Assembly (NCBI RefSeq): GCF_020150455.1
Contig: NZ_CP083740.1
Span: 1,426,001-1,490,000 of the forward strand
Reading direction: 5' to 3'
Source: Bremerella sp. TYQ1
GTDB lineage: Bacteria > Planctomycetota > Planctomycetia > Pirellulales > Pirellulaceae
DNA length: 64,000 nucleotides
Position 1 is the first letter of the stretch; every line of letters starts with the position of its first letter. A program made the position numbers and the translations under genes. The notes beneath the pieces are model-generated. The model was given only the letters and a program-made list of their open reading frames with translations. It had not been told where the DNA came from and ran no database searches. Below are positions 36,243 through 44,956 of the stretch, piece after piece.

Positions 36243-36767
36243 TTAAAACAGCCTGGCCAACATCAGACCGCTTCCAACAAGCAGCGGCAGGAAAAGCAGT
36301 TGCTTAATGCCGAATTGAAGGCGTTTCTTGCACGTCAATCGATACGCAAACACGCCCACGGCACTCCACCAGGCGATTGATATCATCACATTGCTTAGAA
36401 ACACACCCTCGCCAAATCCCTGAGGGTCGTCCCATTCAACATGTGCTGGAAATGAAGCTTTCCAATACCGACCATAAGGCTGTGGCTGCCCGAGGTGACT
36501 CTTGACATTTGTTAGTGAGAACTCGAAGTCAGGATCGTAGGTGAAGAATTCCACATTGAATCGACAAACGGTGCAGGGCCAACCAATCTCTCGGGCCTCG
36601 TTCCAGTGCTGGGCACCCCCATAATAATAGCCGAGCTTCGCCTCTCTCGGACGTGCGTTACTCCCAACGGCGACGCACACAACGGCCAGCAAGACAATCC
36701 TTCCCCGCGTGATCCATCCTCGATCTTCAAGCGTATCTTTTTCCCTGGTCGGTGTAGCTTGATTCAC
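36243..36767 (-). CDS. Hypothetical membrane protein, translationally coupled
   Basis: 174 aa from a GTG at 36767, chosen because it overlaps the TGA of the upstream gene as GTGA and AGGAG lies 6 bases before it. Three hydrophobic segments (IVLLAVVCVAVG, LSNVMISIAWWSAVGVFAY, KQLLFLPLLVGSGLMLA) surround an external loop with CTVC. No family recognised. Coupling to the 333-aa secreted protein suggests joint function. Confidence 0.7.
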   Translation of the reverse strand: MNQATPTREKDTLEDRGWITRGRIVLLAVVCVAVGSNARPREAKLGYYYGGAQHWNEAREIGWPCTVCRFNVEFFTYDPDFEFSLTNVKSHLGQPQPYGRYWKASFPAHVEWDDPQGFGEGVFLSNVMISIAWWSAVGVFAYRLTCKKRLQFGIKQLLFLPLLVGSGLMLARLF

Positions 36768-37765
36768 TTCGACTCCTTGCCCAAATCTTTGACCACCATC
36801 CCAGGCAACGGCTCCACGTGAAACATTCGGTCGTTCCATTCGACATCAGTCTCGTACGTTTTTATACGACACGAGTCGATGCCGGTCACACGCTGCTCGT
36901 TGGGTCGGCCGGTGTCGAAGGTGACCAACTTCCACTGCTTGGGTAAGGGATGGCCTTGCTTATCGGTTGCATATTCGACGGTTAACCGTGACGTCTCGTT
37001 TCCTTGCCAATATCTCGAGCGTCGAACCGGAAGCCAGGCGTTTTCCTCACTTAGCCAATACTTTTCATATCGGCCGACCTGATCCGAATTCGCATACCGA
37101 ACGACATGTACACGTTCCCCGTCGAGTAACTGTTCTCCTTCATAAACGAACTGTTTAGGCGTTGGCTTCGTGGTGAGCGTTTCTGGCTCAACGTCTTCGA
37201 TTGGTAGCAATCCGTGAGACCAAAACAGCGGAGTGTCGATCGCACGAATAAATGCCGCGGTGCGTGTTTTGCCCCGCTGGATTAGTTTTCCTGTCGGTCC
37301 ATTCCGCGAATTGCTGACAGACGACGATTCGTTCAGGGGTGGAAGAAATTGCTGAAACGTGTTGCCATCGTATAGATCAATGAGCCACTCTCGGCGAAAC
37401 GTTTTCTCCGACAAGTCAAACAGTTCGCGACTAGTTTCTCGTCGAAGCCGCCTCCCCTTGAAGTCGATCTCATACTTTACCGAATGGGCAAACAAATGAT
37501 CGGCCGCCGGAATTGGATTTCCCTCTAAGTCGCGGCGCGAATGTTTCAGGACAGTGCTTTCGCCTTCCCAATCCAACGCTACCGTCGCGGATCGATTTTG
37601 CAGCGTCCGCCAAGAGTCGACCGCTGCTTGCAATATTTCCTGTCCGCGAATCTCTTCCGCCGACTGAGCAAAACTATCCGACGCGAAAGAAAGCAGTATG
37701 ACCGCCGAAGCGAGTCGAACCATCCGATTCTGTGGCCTGTGAGATCGAACTGCCAAGCTACCCAT
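36764..37765 (-). CDS. Secreted protein, LolA/lipoprotein-sorting-like
   Basis: About 333 aa; starts at 37777, 37765 or 37723 are all possible, and 37765 has AAGGATGGTG upstream. The signal peptide is MVRLASAVILLSFASDSFAQ. The body is beta-strand-rich (KYEIDFKGRRLRRETSREL, RVHVVRYANSDQVGRYEKYWLS, SRLTVEYATDKQGHPLPKQWKLV), consistent with the half-barrel of outer-membrane-lipoprotein sorting proteins, though without firm markers. Operon start of the small-membrane-protein set. Confidence 0.65.
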   Translation of the reverse strand: MGSLAVRSHRPQNRMVRLASAVILLSFASDSFAQSAEEIRGQEILQAAVDSWRTLQNRSATVALDWEGESTVLKHSRRDLEGNPIPAADHLFAHSVKYEIDFKGRRLRRETSRELFDLSEKTFRREWLIDLYDGNTFQQFLPPLNESSSVSNSRNGPTGKLIQRGKTRTAAFIRAIDTPLFWSHGLLPIEDVEPETLTTKPTPKQFVYEGEQLLDGERVHVVRYANSDQVGRYEKYWLSEENAWLPVRRSRYWQGNETSRLTVEYATDKQGHPLPKQWKLVTFDTGRPNEQRVTGIDSCRIKTYETDVEWNDRMFHVEPLPGMVVKDLGKESK

Positions 37766-37871
37766 ATGCTTCACCATCCTTAGCTACCAGCGGGGAATAT
37801 GCCATGAAGTTACCTGGGCGACGGAGGATTGGCTACACGAATGTGGCGAAAACGGTCTCCGCCAGATCTCG

Positions 37872-38198
37872 CTAGGTGCAGTAAACCTTCGTTCCACACA
37901 GCGGGCAGATCGCATGTTTCGCGATACTACGCACCCACGACTCGCATTCCGGACAGCGACCGGTTTGACAGATTGGAACGTCGTCAGCCCACTTAGAATT
38001 TTCAGCAGGATCGGGCAGGGCCAGAAATGCCGTATCACGTGGTTCGCCAGGAAACTTGCTCGTGTCCGCTAAAACAAAGTGCCCCTTCTCGCCAGGAAGC
38101 TCGGACGTGTCACGATCCGCGACCGCTTCATAGAAGAAATCGACAAACTGCTTGTCGTTCATCTGCGACAACCATGCAATGACCTCGTTTCGATTCAC
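37872..38198 (-). CDS. Zinc-ribbon protein, 108 aa
   Basis: From a GTG at 38198 with AAGGAG upstream. The N-terminus is helical (EVIAWLSQMNDKQFVDFFYEAVADRDTS). The C-terminus is a Cys4 ribbon, GRCPECESWVRSIAKHAICPLCG, likely binding zinc. No DNA-binding domain otherwise. Function unknown. Confidence 0.7.
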   Translation of the reverse strand: MNRNEVIAWLSQMNDKQFVDFFYEAVADRDTSELPGEKGHFVLADTSKFPGEPRDTAFLALPDPAENSKWADDVPICQTGRCPECESWVRSIAKHAICPLCGTKVYCT

Positions 38199-38863
38199 GC
38201 TGAACTCCTTTTATCGAGAACCAAACGCCACCATCGCGCCCGCTCCAACATGGGATCTACAAAAGGGAAGGGCACCAGGTCGGGTTCTTGGTATCCCTTC
38301 CAAGCCTCAAATGCTTTTTGTCAATTTCCCAGCCACATCGCGCGTTCTTCTTCCGAAGGTGGATCTTTCCAATAGTCCAATATCTCTAGGACAACATAAT
38401 CTCGCTGAAAATGCCTCCACGATACAAAATTCAACAATAACCAATGCTGGCATTGCCAGAGGAGATTTACGGCAGTCGCTCTGAAAATCGCTTCGCTGAA
38501 ACATGCGATGGAACACCCCCTTAAGCTTGGAGTTTACGGCGAGAACGTGAAGATCTCGCCCCGCGTGCGGCGACCTCATTTTGTTCTCGCAGATTTAACA
38601 CAACGCATTTAGATTTCGCTAATCTCCGTATTGCGCAAAACACTCTCGCATACACGTTATTTCCAACCCCCAAAAGAAGAGGGACTGAGCACCCTCTCTG
38701 TGTAGATTTGATGAATTGCTTTTAGCTCACGAAAAAAGCAATTGTGCATTCGTTTTCATCCCTCTCTATTGTGCCGCATCGTCTACGGCAGCTGGTCGAT
38801 GCACAGCGCGGAATTGATTTTGTTTGCCAGTCGTTTCGCAATTACCTAACAGAGAAGAGTCGG
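38199..38863. other. Non-coding stretch (665 bases)
   Basis: This lies between the zinc-ribbon gene (minus) and the third DUF1559 gene (plus). Short open frames exist on both strands but none has a ribosome binding site and a recognisable product. The last 150 bases are A/T-rich and probably hold the DUF1559 promoter. Confidence 0.4.
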
Positions 38864-39841
38864 ATGGTCCTCCAAAATTCATCGAATCCACGGACACGTC
38901 ACAGCGGTTTTACGCTCGTCGAATTACTGGTCGTTATTGCGATCATCGGTGTCCTTATTAGCCTGCTTCTGCCTGCTGTTCAGCAAGCTCGTGAAGCGGC
39001 TCGTCGAATGCAGTGTCAGAACAACCTGAAACAGATCGGGCTGTCGCTGCACAACTATCACGACACATTCAACAGCCTCTGCTCCGGCAACCAAGGAACG
39101 ATCAATGCCGCTGGCGATCGATACTATGGCTGGGGCTGGACATGGCACGCAGCGATTCTGCCGTACCTGGAACAACGAGCGCTTTACGACGCCATTCAGG
39201 GTCCAGACGGATATGGCAACGAATCGGGCGGCACCTCTTCCGGCAAGCCACTGATCGTCCAAGAAACCGTCGTCAACGTGTTCTGGTGTCCTTCCCAGGA
39301 AGAAGTCAGCCCAGGCCCACAGAAGTATGGCGATAAAGAACAGCCATCGAACTACAACGGCAACATGGGTACCCGAATCGGCAACGGCGGCGACAACTGC
39401 ACCGATGGAGCATCGACTCTCGCCGAAATGCAGAACAGCGATTGGGGCTGTATGAACGGCAACGGTATCTTCTACCCGGCCAGCAAGACGCGTTTCGGCG
39501 ACGTGCGTGACGGTCTCTCGAACACGATCTTCGTTAGCGAAGTGGTCGACACCGGCGGCGAAGCAATGGGCCATTTTAGCGGCGGCTGCGACCGACACGC
39601 TATGTTCGCTGGGGGTGCCGACAGCAATCCACCGACGGAAATGACCGAATACCTGATCGCCGCTGAAGGCAACGATCCAATCAACGGTGGTGCCGAAGAA
39701 GCAGCTGGTAGCTGGCACACCGGCGGAGCTCACTTCCTGATGGGTGACGGTGCAGTCCGCTTCCTGTCGGAAAACATGGACATGGCAACCTACCAAGGGC
39801 TGAGCACGCGTCGCGGTGGCGAAGTCCTCGGCGAGTTCTAA
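38864..39841 (+). CDS. DUF1559 pseudopilin-like protein
   Basis: 325 aa from the ATG at 38864 with GAGAAGAG upstream. TM/prepilin motif [19 protein letters not shown], followed by [18 protein letters not shown]-terminal box [18 protein letters not shown]. Upstream in-frame codons add 40 residues without pilin character and were left out. Followed after 102 bases by its lipoprotein partner, with a hairpin between. Confidence 0.95.
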   Translation: MVLQNSSNPRTRHSGFTLVELLVVIAIIGVLISLLLPAVQQAREAARRMQCQNNLKQIGLSLHNYHDTFNSLCSGNQGTINAAGDRYYGWGWTWHAAILPYLEQRALYDAIQGPDGYGNESGGTSSGKPLIVQETVVNVFWCPSQEEVSPGPQKYGDKEQPSNYNGNMGTRIGNGGDNCTDGASTLAEMQNSDWGCMNGNGIFYPASKTRFGDVRDGLSNTIFVSEVVDTGGEAMGHFSGGCDRHAMFAGGADSNPPTEMTEYLIAAEGNDPINGGAEEAAGSWHTGGAHFLMGDGAVRFLSENMDMATYQGLSTRRGGEVLGEF

Positions 39842-39863
39842 GCCGAATGATTCACCACGGACT

Positions 39864-39890
39864 AGCCGCTTCGTCCATGACGAAGCGGCT
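39864..39890 (+). repeat. Intercistronic hairpin between DUF1559 and lipoprotein genes
   Basis: A perfect 12-bp stem AGCCGCTTCGTC / GACGAAGCGGCT with loop CAT lies 22 bases after the DUF1559 stop. No T run follows, so it may be a processing or stabilising element, or a weak terminator that lowers lipoprotein output. Confidence 0.6.
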
Positions 39891-39943
39891 CGGTTCACCA
39901 ACGGTAATCTCCATATTTTTCACGCTACATTGCGAGTTGAACC

Positions 39944-40396
39944 ATGAAATCGATCCAAGCTGGTCGCTTAGCGATGGCCTTGTCGGTGATTTTTCTGTGC
40001 TTGTCCGGCTGTGGTGGTCCCAGCGATCAACCTGACTTAGGCCAAGTGCAAGGAACCGTCACATTCGACGGAAAACCACTCAGCGGCGTTGTCGTTGTCT
40101 TTCAACCAGACGTCGGACGACCTGCCCACGGCCGTACAGACTCCGAAGGCAAGTACGACCTGACTTACATTCGTACCACGCGCGGGACAAAAATCGGCCA
40201 CAACCGCGTCGAAATCGCCCCAAGCGAAGAAGACGACGATCCAGCCGAAGAGCTTGTCGACCCCGACACCGTCAAACCCAAACGTCAACGCAAGTCGGGC
40301 AAGCCAAAAATTCCCGCTCGCTACAACCGTAAGAGCGAACTGGAAGCCGACGTGAAGCCAGGCGAAAACACTTTCGACTTTGAACTAACGTCGTAG
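39944..40396 (+). CDS. DUF1559-partner lipoprotein
   Basis: 150 aa. Lipobox VIFLCLSGC (Cys23), then VQGTVTFDGKPLSGVVVVFQPDVGRP, a GKYDLTYIRTTRGTKIGHNRVEI strand block, a Pro/Lys-rich linker, IPARYNRKSELEADV and FDFELTS at the end. Same domain order as the partners at 33485 and 46086. Confidence 0.88.
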   Translation: MKSIQAGRLAMALSVIFLCLSGCGGPSDQPDLGQVQGTVTFDGKPLSGVVVVFQPDVGRPAHGRTDSEGKYDLTYIRTTRGTKIGHNRVEIAPSEEDDDPAEELVDPDTVKPKRQRKSGKPKIPARYNRKSELEADVKPGENTFDFELTS

Positions 40397-40867
40397 ACTA
40401 AGTACGCCCTCCCCATCGACGCCTGTGGCAAGCATCTCGCAAGCAACCCGCCACCGGCGTCTCGCGGCCTCCGCGAACTTCTCTATCGCGCCAAGCTGAT
40501 TCCATGCGGCTTGGCGAACGCTGCTTGAGTTCTGACAGGAAGGCCGATAACGCTAAAGATCGTGGCCACCTATTATCTCCAATCTTGTGCCACCGAAGGT
40601 AGATTCCCAGCACATCCGACGCATCACTAGACGGCCGGTCACAATACTCTCGCTTTAGCCCGGTCTTACGAAGTCGCTTCTCCTCCACGCTCTCGTCCCA
40701 CTTGAGACATATCAGCATTTGAACGGAAGGCCCATGATTGCCCCCGAGGAGGCTGGTACGAACATCTCTTGTCACTGGCTGTATTTTTTTGCTACAGTCG
40801 CCCGGGGCGACTTCGACAATGCATGCCGTGGTATGCACATTGACTTGGCAAGAGAATCGGTTGTGAG
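40397..40867. other. Non-coding stretch (471 bases)
   Basis: No gene with support. An antisense frame of 163 codons (40398-40889) is open but has no recognisable domain and no ribosome binding site; it could be a decayed gene. The right end leads to the LmbE-like gene. Confidence 0.35.
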
Positions 40868-41644
40868 ATGGATTTTGGCAAATCGGCACTCCTTATTGCC
40901 CATCCAGCCCATGAATTGCTGCTGTATGGATGGATGGCGGAGGCCAAGCCAACCGTTTACTGCTTGACTACGGGCGCTGCCTACGGCAAAGCGGCTAGAA
41001 TCCAACGCACCGAAAAAGTTATCGAGCAAACTCAATCTTCCCTCGGCAAAATCTTCGGTCGCTACAACGATCAGGCCCTCTACGCTTTGCTCCTGGAAAA
41101 CAAAACGGCTCCCCTGATCGATCTCACTTGGGAACTTGCCGATACGTTGGTTGAAACCAAAGTGGAAACCGTCGTAGGTGATGCCGCGGAAGGGGAAATA
41201 CTCGTTCACGATGTGTGGCGTGCCATCATCGACAATGCAGTCCGACTCGCTTCCGGCTACTACCATCACACATTGCAAAACCTTGAATTCGCCATCGAAA
41301 CGATGCCCAGCAACGTGCGTGATTCGCGTGATATGGTGCTCAGCCTAAACAACGAACGCATCGTGCAAAAAGAAAATGCGATTGGCAGCTACATCGAGAT
41401 TCAACCGGAAGTAGACCGTCTCCTTGATCGCTTCGGGTCCAATTTAATTCGCCAAGAGGTCGTGCGTTCGTCATCCTCGGCCAGCCAATGGCTCGTCCGC
41501 CAAGACAAACCGCCCCGGTACGAAAAGCTCGCACAGCGTCACGTTCAGCAAGGCCGATATCAAGTCGCGATGTCCTTTAACCAACATGTCTATCCGTTGC
41601 TGCAAGCTCTGGAGTCCGAATGTCAAATTGCAAGCCGCCCCTAG
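40868..41644 (+). CDS. Degenerate PIG-L/LmbE-like protein
   Basis: 258 aa. It starts DFGKSALLIAHPAHELLLYGWM, which aligns with the AHPDDE opening of zinc-dependent PIG-L/LmbE N-acetylglucosaminyl deacetylases. The two Asp are Ala14 and His15, so the catalytic base is lost and one ligand changed. VYCLTTGAAYGKAARI matches the second strand. It overlaps the glycosyltransferase start by 25 bases, suggesting the two act together. Deacetylation is doubtful; a binding role or a new metal site is possible. Confidence 0.7.
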   Translation: MDFGKSALLIAHPAHELLLYGWMAEAKPTVYCLTTGAAYGKAARIQRTEKVIEQTQSSLGKIFGRYNDQALYALLLENKTAPLIDLTWELADTLVETKVETVVGDAAEGEILVHDVWRAIIDNAVRLASGYYHHTLQNLEFAIETMPSNVRDSRDMVLSLNNERIVQKENAIGSYIEIQPEVDRLLDRFGSNLIRQEVVRSSSSASQWLVRQDKPPRYEKLAQRHVQQGRYQVAMSFNQHVYPLLQALESECQIASRP

Positions 41645-42876
41645 CACAAAGGGTCTTGATCACAAACTATATTCTTGATCAAGGCTCAGGTACTGAAGCA
41701 TACATTCGCGACTTAGCCATCAGCTTGATAGAGCTTGATCGACTTCCTATCGTGTATACGCCTCGTCTCGGCAAATTCGGCCGAAGCATGATCTATGATG
41801 GCATTCCGGTCATCGATGACCTGTCTAAGCTGCCGGTCGTACCTGACGTTATCCATGGCCATCACTGGCTTGAAACAGCTGCGGCGGCTGCGCGTTTCCC
41901 CCACGTTCCAACAATATTCTTTTGCCATGATGCTGAGGCCTGGCACGATACAACCCTCACGCTTCCGAACGTTGTTCATTACGTCGGCGTCGATCAAGCT
42001 TGCTACGATCGGATTGTGATCGAGGGTGGCATTTCACCAGATAAAGTCTCGCTGATCGTCAACGGAGTAAAACTGGAAAAGTTCCCCGTTAAGACACACT
42101 TTGCCGAGACACCGCGGTCCGTTTTATGCTTTGGAAACGGCTTCAACCAGCATCATCTCGATATCGTCCGTAACGCCGCGCCGAACATGCATGTCGAAGG
42201 ACTTGGCGTCAGTTTAAACCGCTTCACTTCCGATCCCGGACGCATTCTGCCTCACTTCGACATCGTACTTGCCCGCGGAAGATGTGCTCGCGAAGCGATC
42301 GCCTGCGGTGCCGCGACGATTGCTACGAGCGTTCACGGAATTGCCGCATTGGTAACGCCGGACAACTACGATTTTCAGCAAAGAAACAACTTCGGGCGAC
42401 GCATCCTGACCAAGGCGTTTACTGTCGAGAATATCCGCCAAGAAATCGAGCGTTACGACGCCGCCGCCATAAGCGAGGTCACCTCGCGGCACCGCCGTGA
42501 GAATTCTCTCGAAAACATCGTGCAGCAGCTAACCGACTTGTACGACCGAGAGAAATCCAGGTTTTCCGAATCCGCCCAACCAACGTTCGATTCCTCCGTT
42601 GCCGTCTCGCAGCTCCTCCAATGGGCATCGCTTCGCGCCAACGTCGTTCACCAAATCACTCCTCCCGAACAAGCCCCAGTTCCACTCCCAAGCGCCCCTC
42701 CCGAGGAACCACAATCTTCGGAAGAACCAGAAAGCCCAACGGTTCCGGTTCCCAAGCCCAAGCGATCCGTCCCTGTGCGAATCGCTCGCGAATGCAAACG
42801 AGTCATCCGCCGAACCCTAAACGCCGCCTCCGGATCGCTGACACCTAACGGGCCACCAGCGCAGCAGTCCGAGTAA
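41620..42876 (+). CDS. Glycosyltransferase family 4-like protein
   Basis: 418 aa. The N-terminal GT-B domain has LITNYILDQGSGTEAYIRDLAISL and DVIHGHHWLETAAAAARFP. The mid part has CYDRIVIEGGISPDKVSLIVNGVKLEKF, the usual GT4 acceptor-to-donor transition. FDIVLARGRCAREAIACGAATIATSVHGIA is the donor-sugar box with the E of the EX7E region. The last 100 residues are Pro/Glu-rich with a basic end, possibly membrane-associated. It is paired with the LmbE-like gene, as in glycoconjugate loci. Confidence 0.85.
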   Translation: MSNCKPPLAQRVLITNYILDQGSGTEAYIRDLAISLIELDRLPIVYTPRLGKFGRSMIYDGIPVIDDLSKLPVVPDVIHGHHWLETAAAAARFPHVPTIFFCHDAEAWHDTTLTLPNVVHYVGVDQACYDRIVIEGGISPDKVSLIVNGVKLEKFPVKTHFAETPRSVLCFGNGFNQHHLDIVRNAAPNMHVEGLGVSLNRFTSDPGRILPHFDIVLARGRCAREAIACGAATIATSVHGIAALVTPDNYDFQQRNNFGRRILTKAFTVENIRQEIERYDAAAISEVTSRHRRENSLENIVQQLTDLYDREKSRFSESAQPTFDSSVAVSQLLQWASLRANVVHQITPPEQAPVPLPSAPPEEPQSSEEPESPTVPVPKPKRSVPVRIARECKRVIRRTLNAASGSLTPNGPPAQQSE

Positions 42877-43002
42877 ACGAACCACACCCCATCGTTTCGC
42901 CACCCTCCGCCAGGTCGTAGCTTCCTTCGCCACCAAAGCCGATCGAGCAGAAGTCGCCGAGGTGAGATCTACAAAAGACTCGCCAGCCGCACATTCTTTG
43001 TT

Positions 43003-43407
43003 TCAATAGTTGGTCAATTGACTCACTACTTGCCAATTGGGATCTTTAACGATGAAATTTCCATCCTCGTCTCTCCATCTCATGACAATCTCCAGATCCT
43101 GATTGCTTCCTTTTCCACCTTCTTGAAAGTCCGCACCGAGACTTCGAATAGACAGCGTCCCATCTGAAAAAACCTGATACAGAAGCGGCTTTCCCCAACC
43201 ATCATCAGTAGAATCCAAATACCCGTGCCGCGTCGGCAACTCCTCGAGGGAATCAGGCAATCGATTTTCTGCTTTGGCAAACAAATGAATCCGATGTTTG
43301 CACGCGGTGATATTCGTTATCGTTAGGTCTCGTGGTGATACTCTTGTCTCTACCTCGCACCCAACAAGAGCCATCGCAATCACGGCGCAGAAGCATAGGT
43401 AACGCAT
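43003..43407 (-). CDS. Lipoprotein with GspG-like C-terminal fold
   Basis: 134 aa from the ATG at 43407. Lipobox MRYLCFCAVIAMALVGC (Cys17). The body has helix AKAENRLPDSLEELPTRHG followed by DDGWGKPLLYQVFSDGTLSIRSLGADFQEGG, the calcium-binding end of type II secretion pseudopilin GspG. Instead of a pilin TM helix it carries a lipid anchor, so it is a repurposed pseudopilin head. AAGGCG lies upstream. Confidence 0.75.
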   Translation of the reverse strand: MRYLCFCAVIAMALVGCEVETRVSPRDLTITNITACKHRIHLFAKAENRLPDSLEELPTRHGYLDSTDDGWGKPLLYQVFSDGTLSIRSLGADFQEGGKGSNQDLEIVMRWRDEDGNFIVKDPNWQVVSQLTNY

Positions 43408-43517
43408 CTCAACGCCTTTAGGAGAAGCCTGATGGGACGTTTCGAGTGGGCGACTTTGCCATGCCAGCAAATCTACAGCGTGCTCCCTGCCGACAGCCTT
43501 CGTCGCTGTCCATATAC

Positions 43518-43844
43518 CTATTGCCATTCCGCAATAAACTGCCGTGCAAACGATTCAAAAACAACCAAGGATTTTTCCTTTTTGCTTTTGGCCAACTTTT
43601 CAATCGCAAACGCCCATCCAGCCGCGGTTGATTCACCCGTTGCTGCATGCAACCACTCCGCAAACCGAAAATGAAAACCATTCATGTGCGGGATGGCTCC
43701 TAGTTGCTCAAAAGCTTCTTGGTGCCCATAGAGAATGCATTCAAGATCCTTCAGCGACTTAAAATACATGCTCGGCTTTTCGATTGCTCGCTGAATCAGA
43801 TCATTGCAAAAGTACTTGTAATCCGACTCCGAAATGGATGCCAT
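43518..43844 (-). CDS. Hypothetical protein, 108 aa
   Basis: Starts MASISESDYKYFCNDLIQRAIEKPSM with GGGGATAATC upstream. Soluble and helical (LKDLECILYGHQEAFEQLG, WLHAATGESTAAGWAFAIEKLAKSKK). Small size and position among unknown genes beside mobile repeats are like immunity or toxin-partner genes, but this is only context. Function unknown. Confidence 0.6.
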   Translation of the reverse strand: MASISESDYKYFCNDLIQRAIEKPSMYFKSLKDLECILYGHQEAFEQLGAIPHMNGFHFRFAEWLHAATGESTAAGWAFAIEKLAKSKKEKSLVVFESFARQFIAEWQ

Positions 43845-43955
43845 CAGATTATCCCCATGGTTGTTTGCACCCGGTGATAGAATGCCGATTGGGCTTCGTC
43901 ATTGCACCGTAAGCATGACTAGGTCTAACAACGAATTCATGAGTGAATCGAGTCC

Positions 43956-44093
43956 CGTAGGGTCCGCTGTGCGGACGCCGCCTACGTCGTCACCACCCCA
44001 AACGCTTCCCATCAAGGATTCGGCCCTGAACCATTCCGGCAAAATTGCAATCCACTTCCAACCAGGTCCCGCGTCCGCACAGCGGACCCTACG
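43956..44093. mobile_element. MITE-like element, copy 1
   Basis: 138 bases with perfect 22-bp terminal inverted repeats (43956-43977 and 44072-44093, key part GGTCCGCTGTGCGGAC). No coding capacity. The inner 90 bases are nearly identical to copy 2 at 44583. The flanking AGTCC on the left and GTTAC on the right are also shared between copies. It could be a miniature transposon moved by an enzyme elsewhere, or a large palindromic extragenic repeat. Confidence 0.75.
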
Positions 44094-44450
44094 TTACACC
44101 GGAGGTCTAAATCGTTCTTTGACAAGTGTTTCAAATTTTTGAGCAGTGCTTACAAGCTCCTTTGACGCGTTAATGTCCAGGCTAACACTAGCCAAAAATT
44201 CATGTAATCTAGAACCGCCCTCACGCTTTACTAGATATACGTGAATTTTCCCTTCGCTGCCTTGAATCCAACAATCTAAAGTTCTTTCATTACTATTTTT
44301 GGAGGCTAAATCCAAACCAGGAATTCTTATCTTTGCGGCCTTATCGACCGGCGAAATCTGCGAGCGCCATCGCGACTCCATTCCACATTCTTCAACGGTT
44401 TTCAATAACATTTCAATTTCCTGGTCAGCTAAAATAAACCCAAGCATCAT
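44094..44450 (-). CDS. Hypothetical protein, 118 aa
   Basis: From an ATG at 44450 (MMLGFILADQEIEMLL); GAGAATAGAGTC lies upstream. It contains RIPGLDLASKNSNERTLDCW and IHVYLVKREGGSRLHEFL, strand-rich. Its stop codon (44094-44096) sits at the right edge of MITE copy 1, so the original C-terminus may have been cut or replaced. Function unknown. Confidence 0.55.
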   Translation of the reverse strand: MMLGFILADQEIEMLLKTVEECGMESRWRSQISPVDKAAKIRIPGLDLASKNSNERTLDCWIQGSEGKIHVYLVKREGGSRLHEFLASVSLDINASKELVSTAQKFETLVKERFRPPV

Positions 44451-44956
44451 GACTCTATTCTCGCCTACCGTGAAACGTGGAAACATCTACAAATATATGC
44501 GTTGATTGCCGATGTTGCCGCAGGGCCGCATTCAACGGACAGGATGTGTCAAAAGAGAATGGGCAGGCGTATCGGTTAAGTCCTGTAGGCTCAGATGTGC
44601 GGACGCCGCCTAGGTCGTCACCACCCCAAACGCTTCTCATCAAGGATTCAGCCCTGAACCATTCCGGCAAAATTGCAATCCACTTCCAACCAGGTCCCGT
44701 AGTCGCACAGCGGACCCGACGTTACTTGCTGGGGGGGGTAGGCGATTTAATTCTCGTTGCGTCCTCATTTCAACAACTGCAAGCGACTCCGCAACAGTTC
44801 TCAATATTTATACGCTGTGTCTCATTTTCCTTTGAAGGAAAACTAAGAAAATGTGTTTTGTTGAGATTATTGCCATTTAGGCAGCGAATATTTACATGCC
44901 TACGAACGAGTTTGTCTCCATCCATTTGCTTTCCATAGGGTCAAAGGTTGCTAACT
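44451..44956. other. Non-coding stretch with MITE copy 2 (506 bases)
   Basis: Holds MITE copy 2 (44583-44721), a run of eight G at about 44731 and an A/T-rich region of 200 bases before the DUF1559 gene, which probably has its promoter. No coding sequence seen. Confidence 0.4.
44583..44721. mobile_element. MITE-like element, copy 2
   Basis: 139 bases, about 90 percent identical by eye to copy 1 in the middle part (e.g. GCCGCCTA, TCGTCACCACCCCAAACGCT, CCATTCCGGCAAAATTGCAA). Both terminal repeats carry several changes, so this copy is older or inactive. Confidence 0.72.

Noticed and set aside
38307..38579. 90-codon frame in the 38.2-38.9 kb gap
   Set aside because: No initiation signal and no similarity recognised.
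38924..39901. 325-codon open frame antisense to the third DUF1559 gene
   Set aside because: It lies fully opposite a gene with clear family motifs, has no ribosome binding site and no recognisable domain; it is a by-product of codon bias.
40398..40889. 163-codon antisense frame in the gap before the LmbE-like gene
   Set aside because: Compositionally odd, without ribosome binding site or domain; kept only as a possible relic in the gap description.
42950..42975. GATCTACAAAAG occurring also near 38250
   Set aside because: Only 12 bases are shared with unrelated flanks; too short to call a repeat.
43834..44142. Open frames running through MITE copies 1 and 2 (also 44477-44938)
   Set aside because: They share a translated stretch only because both read through the repeated element; no start signal.
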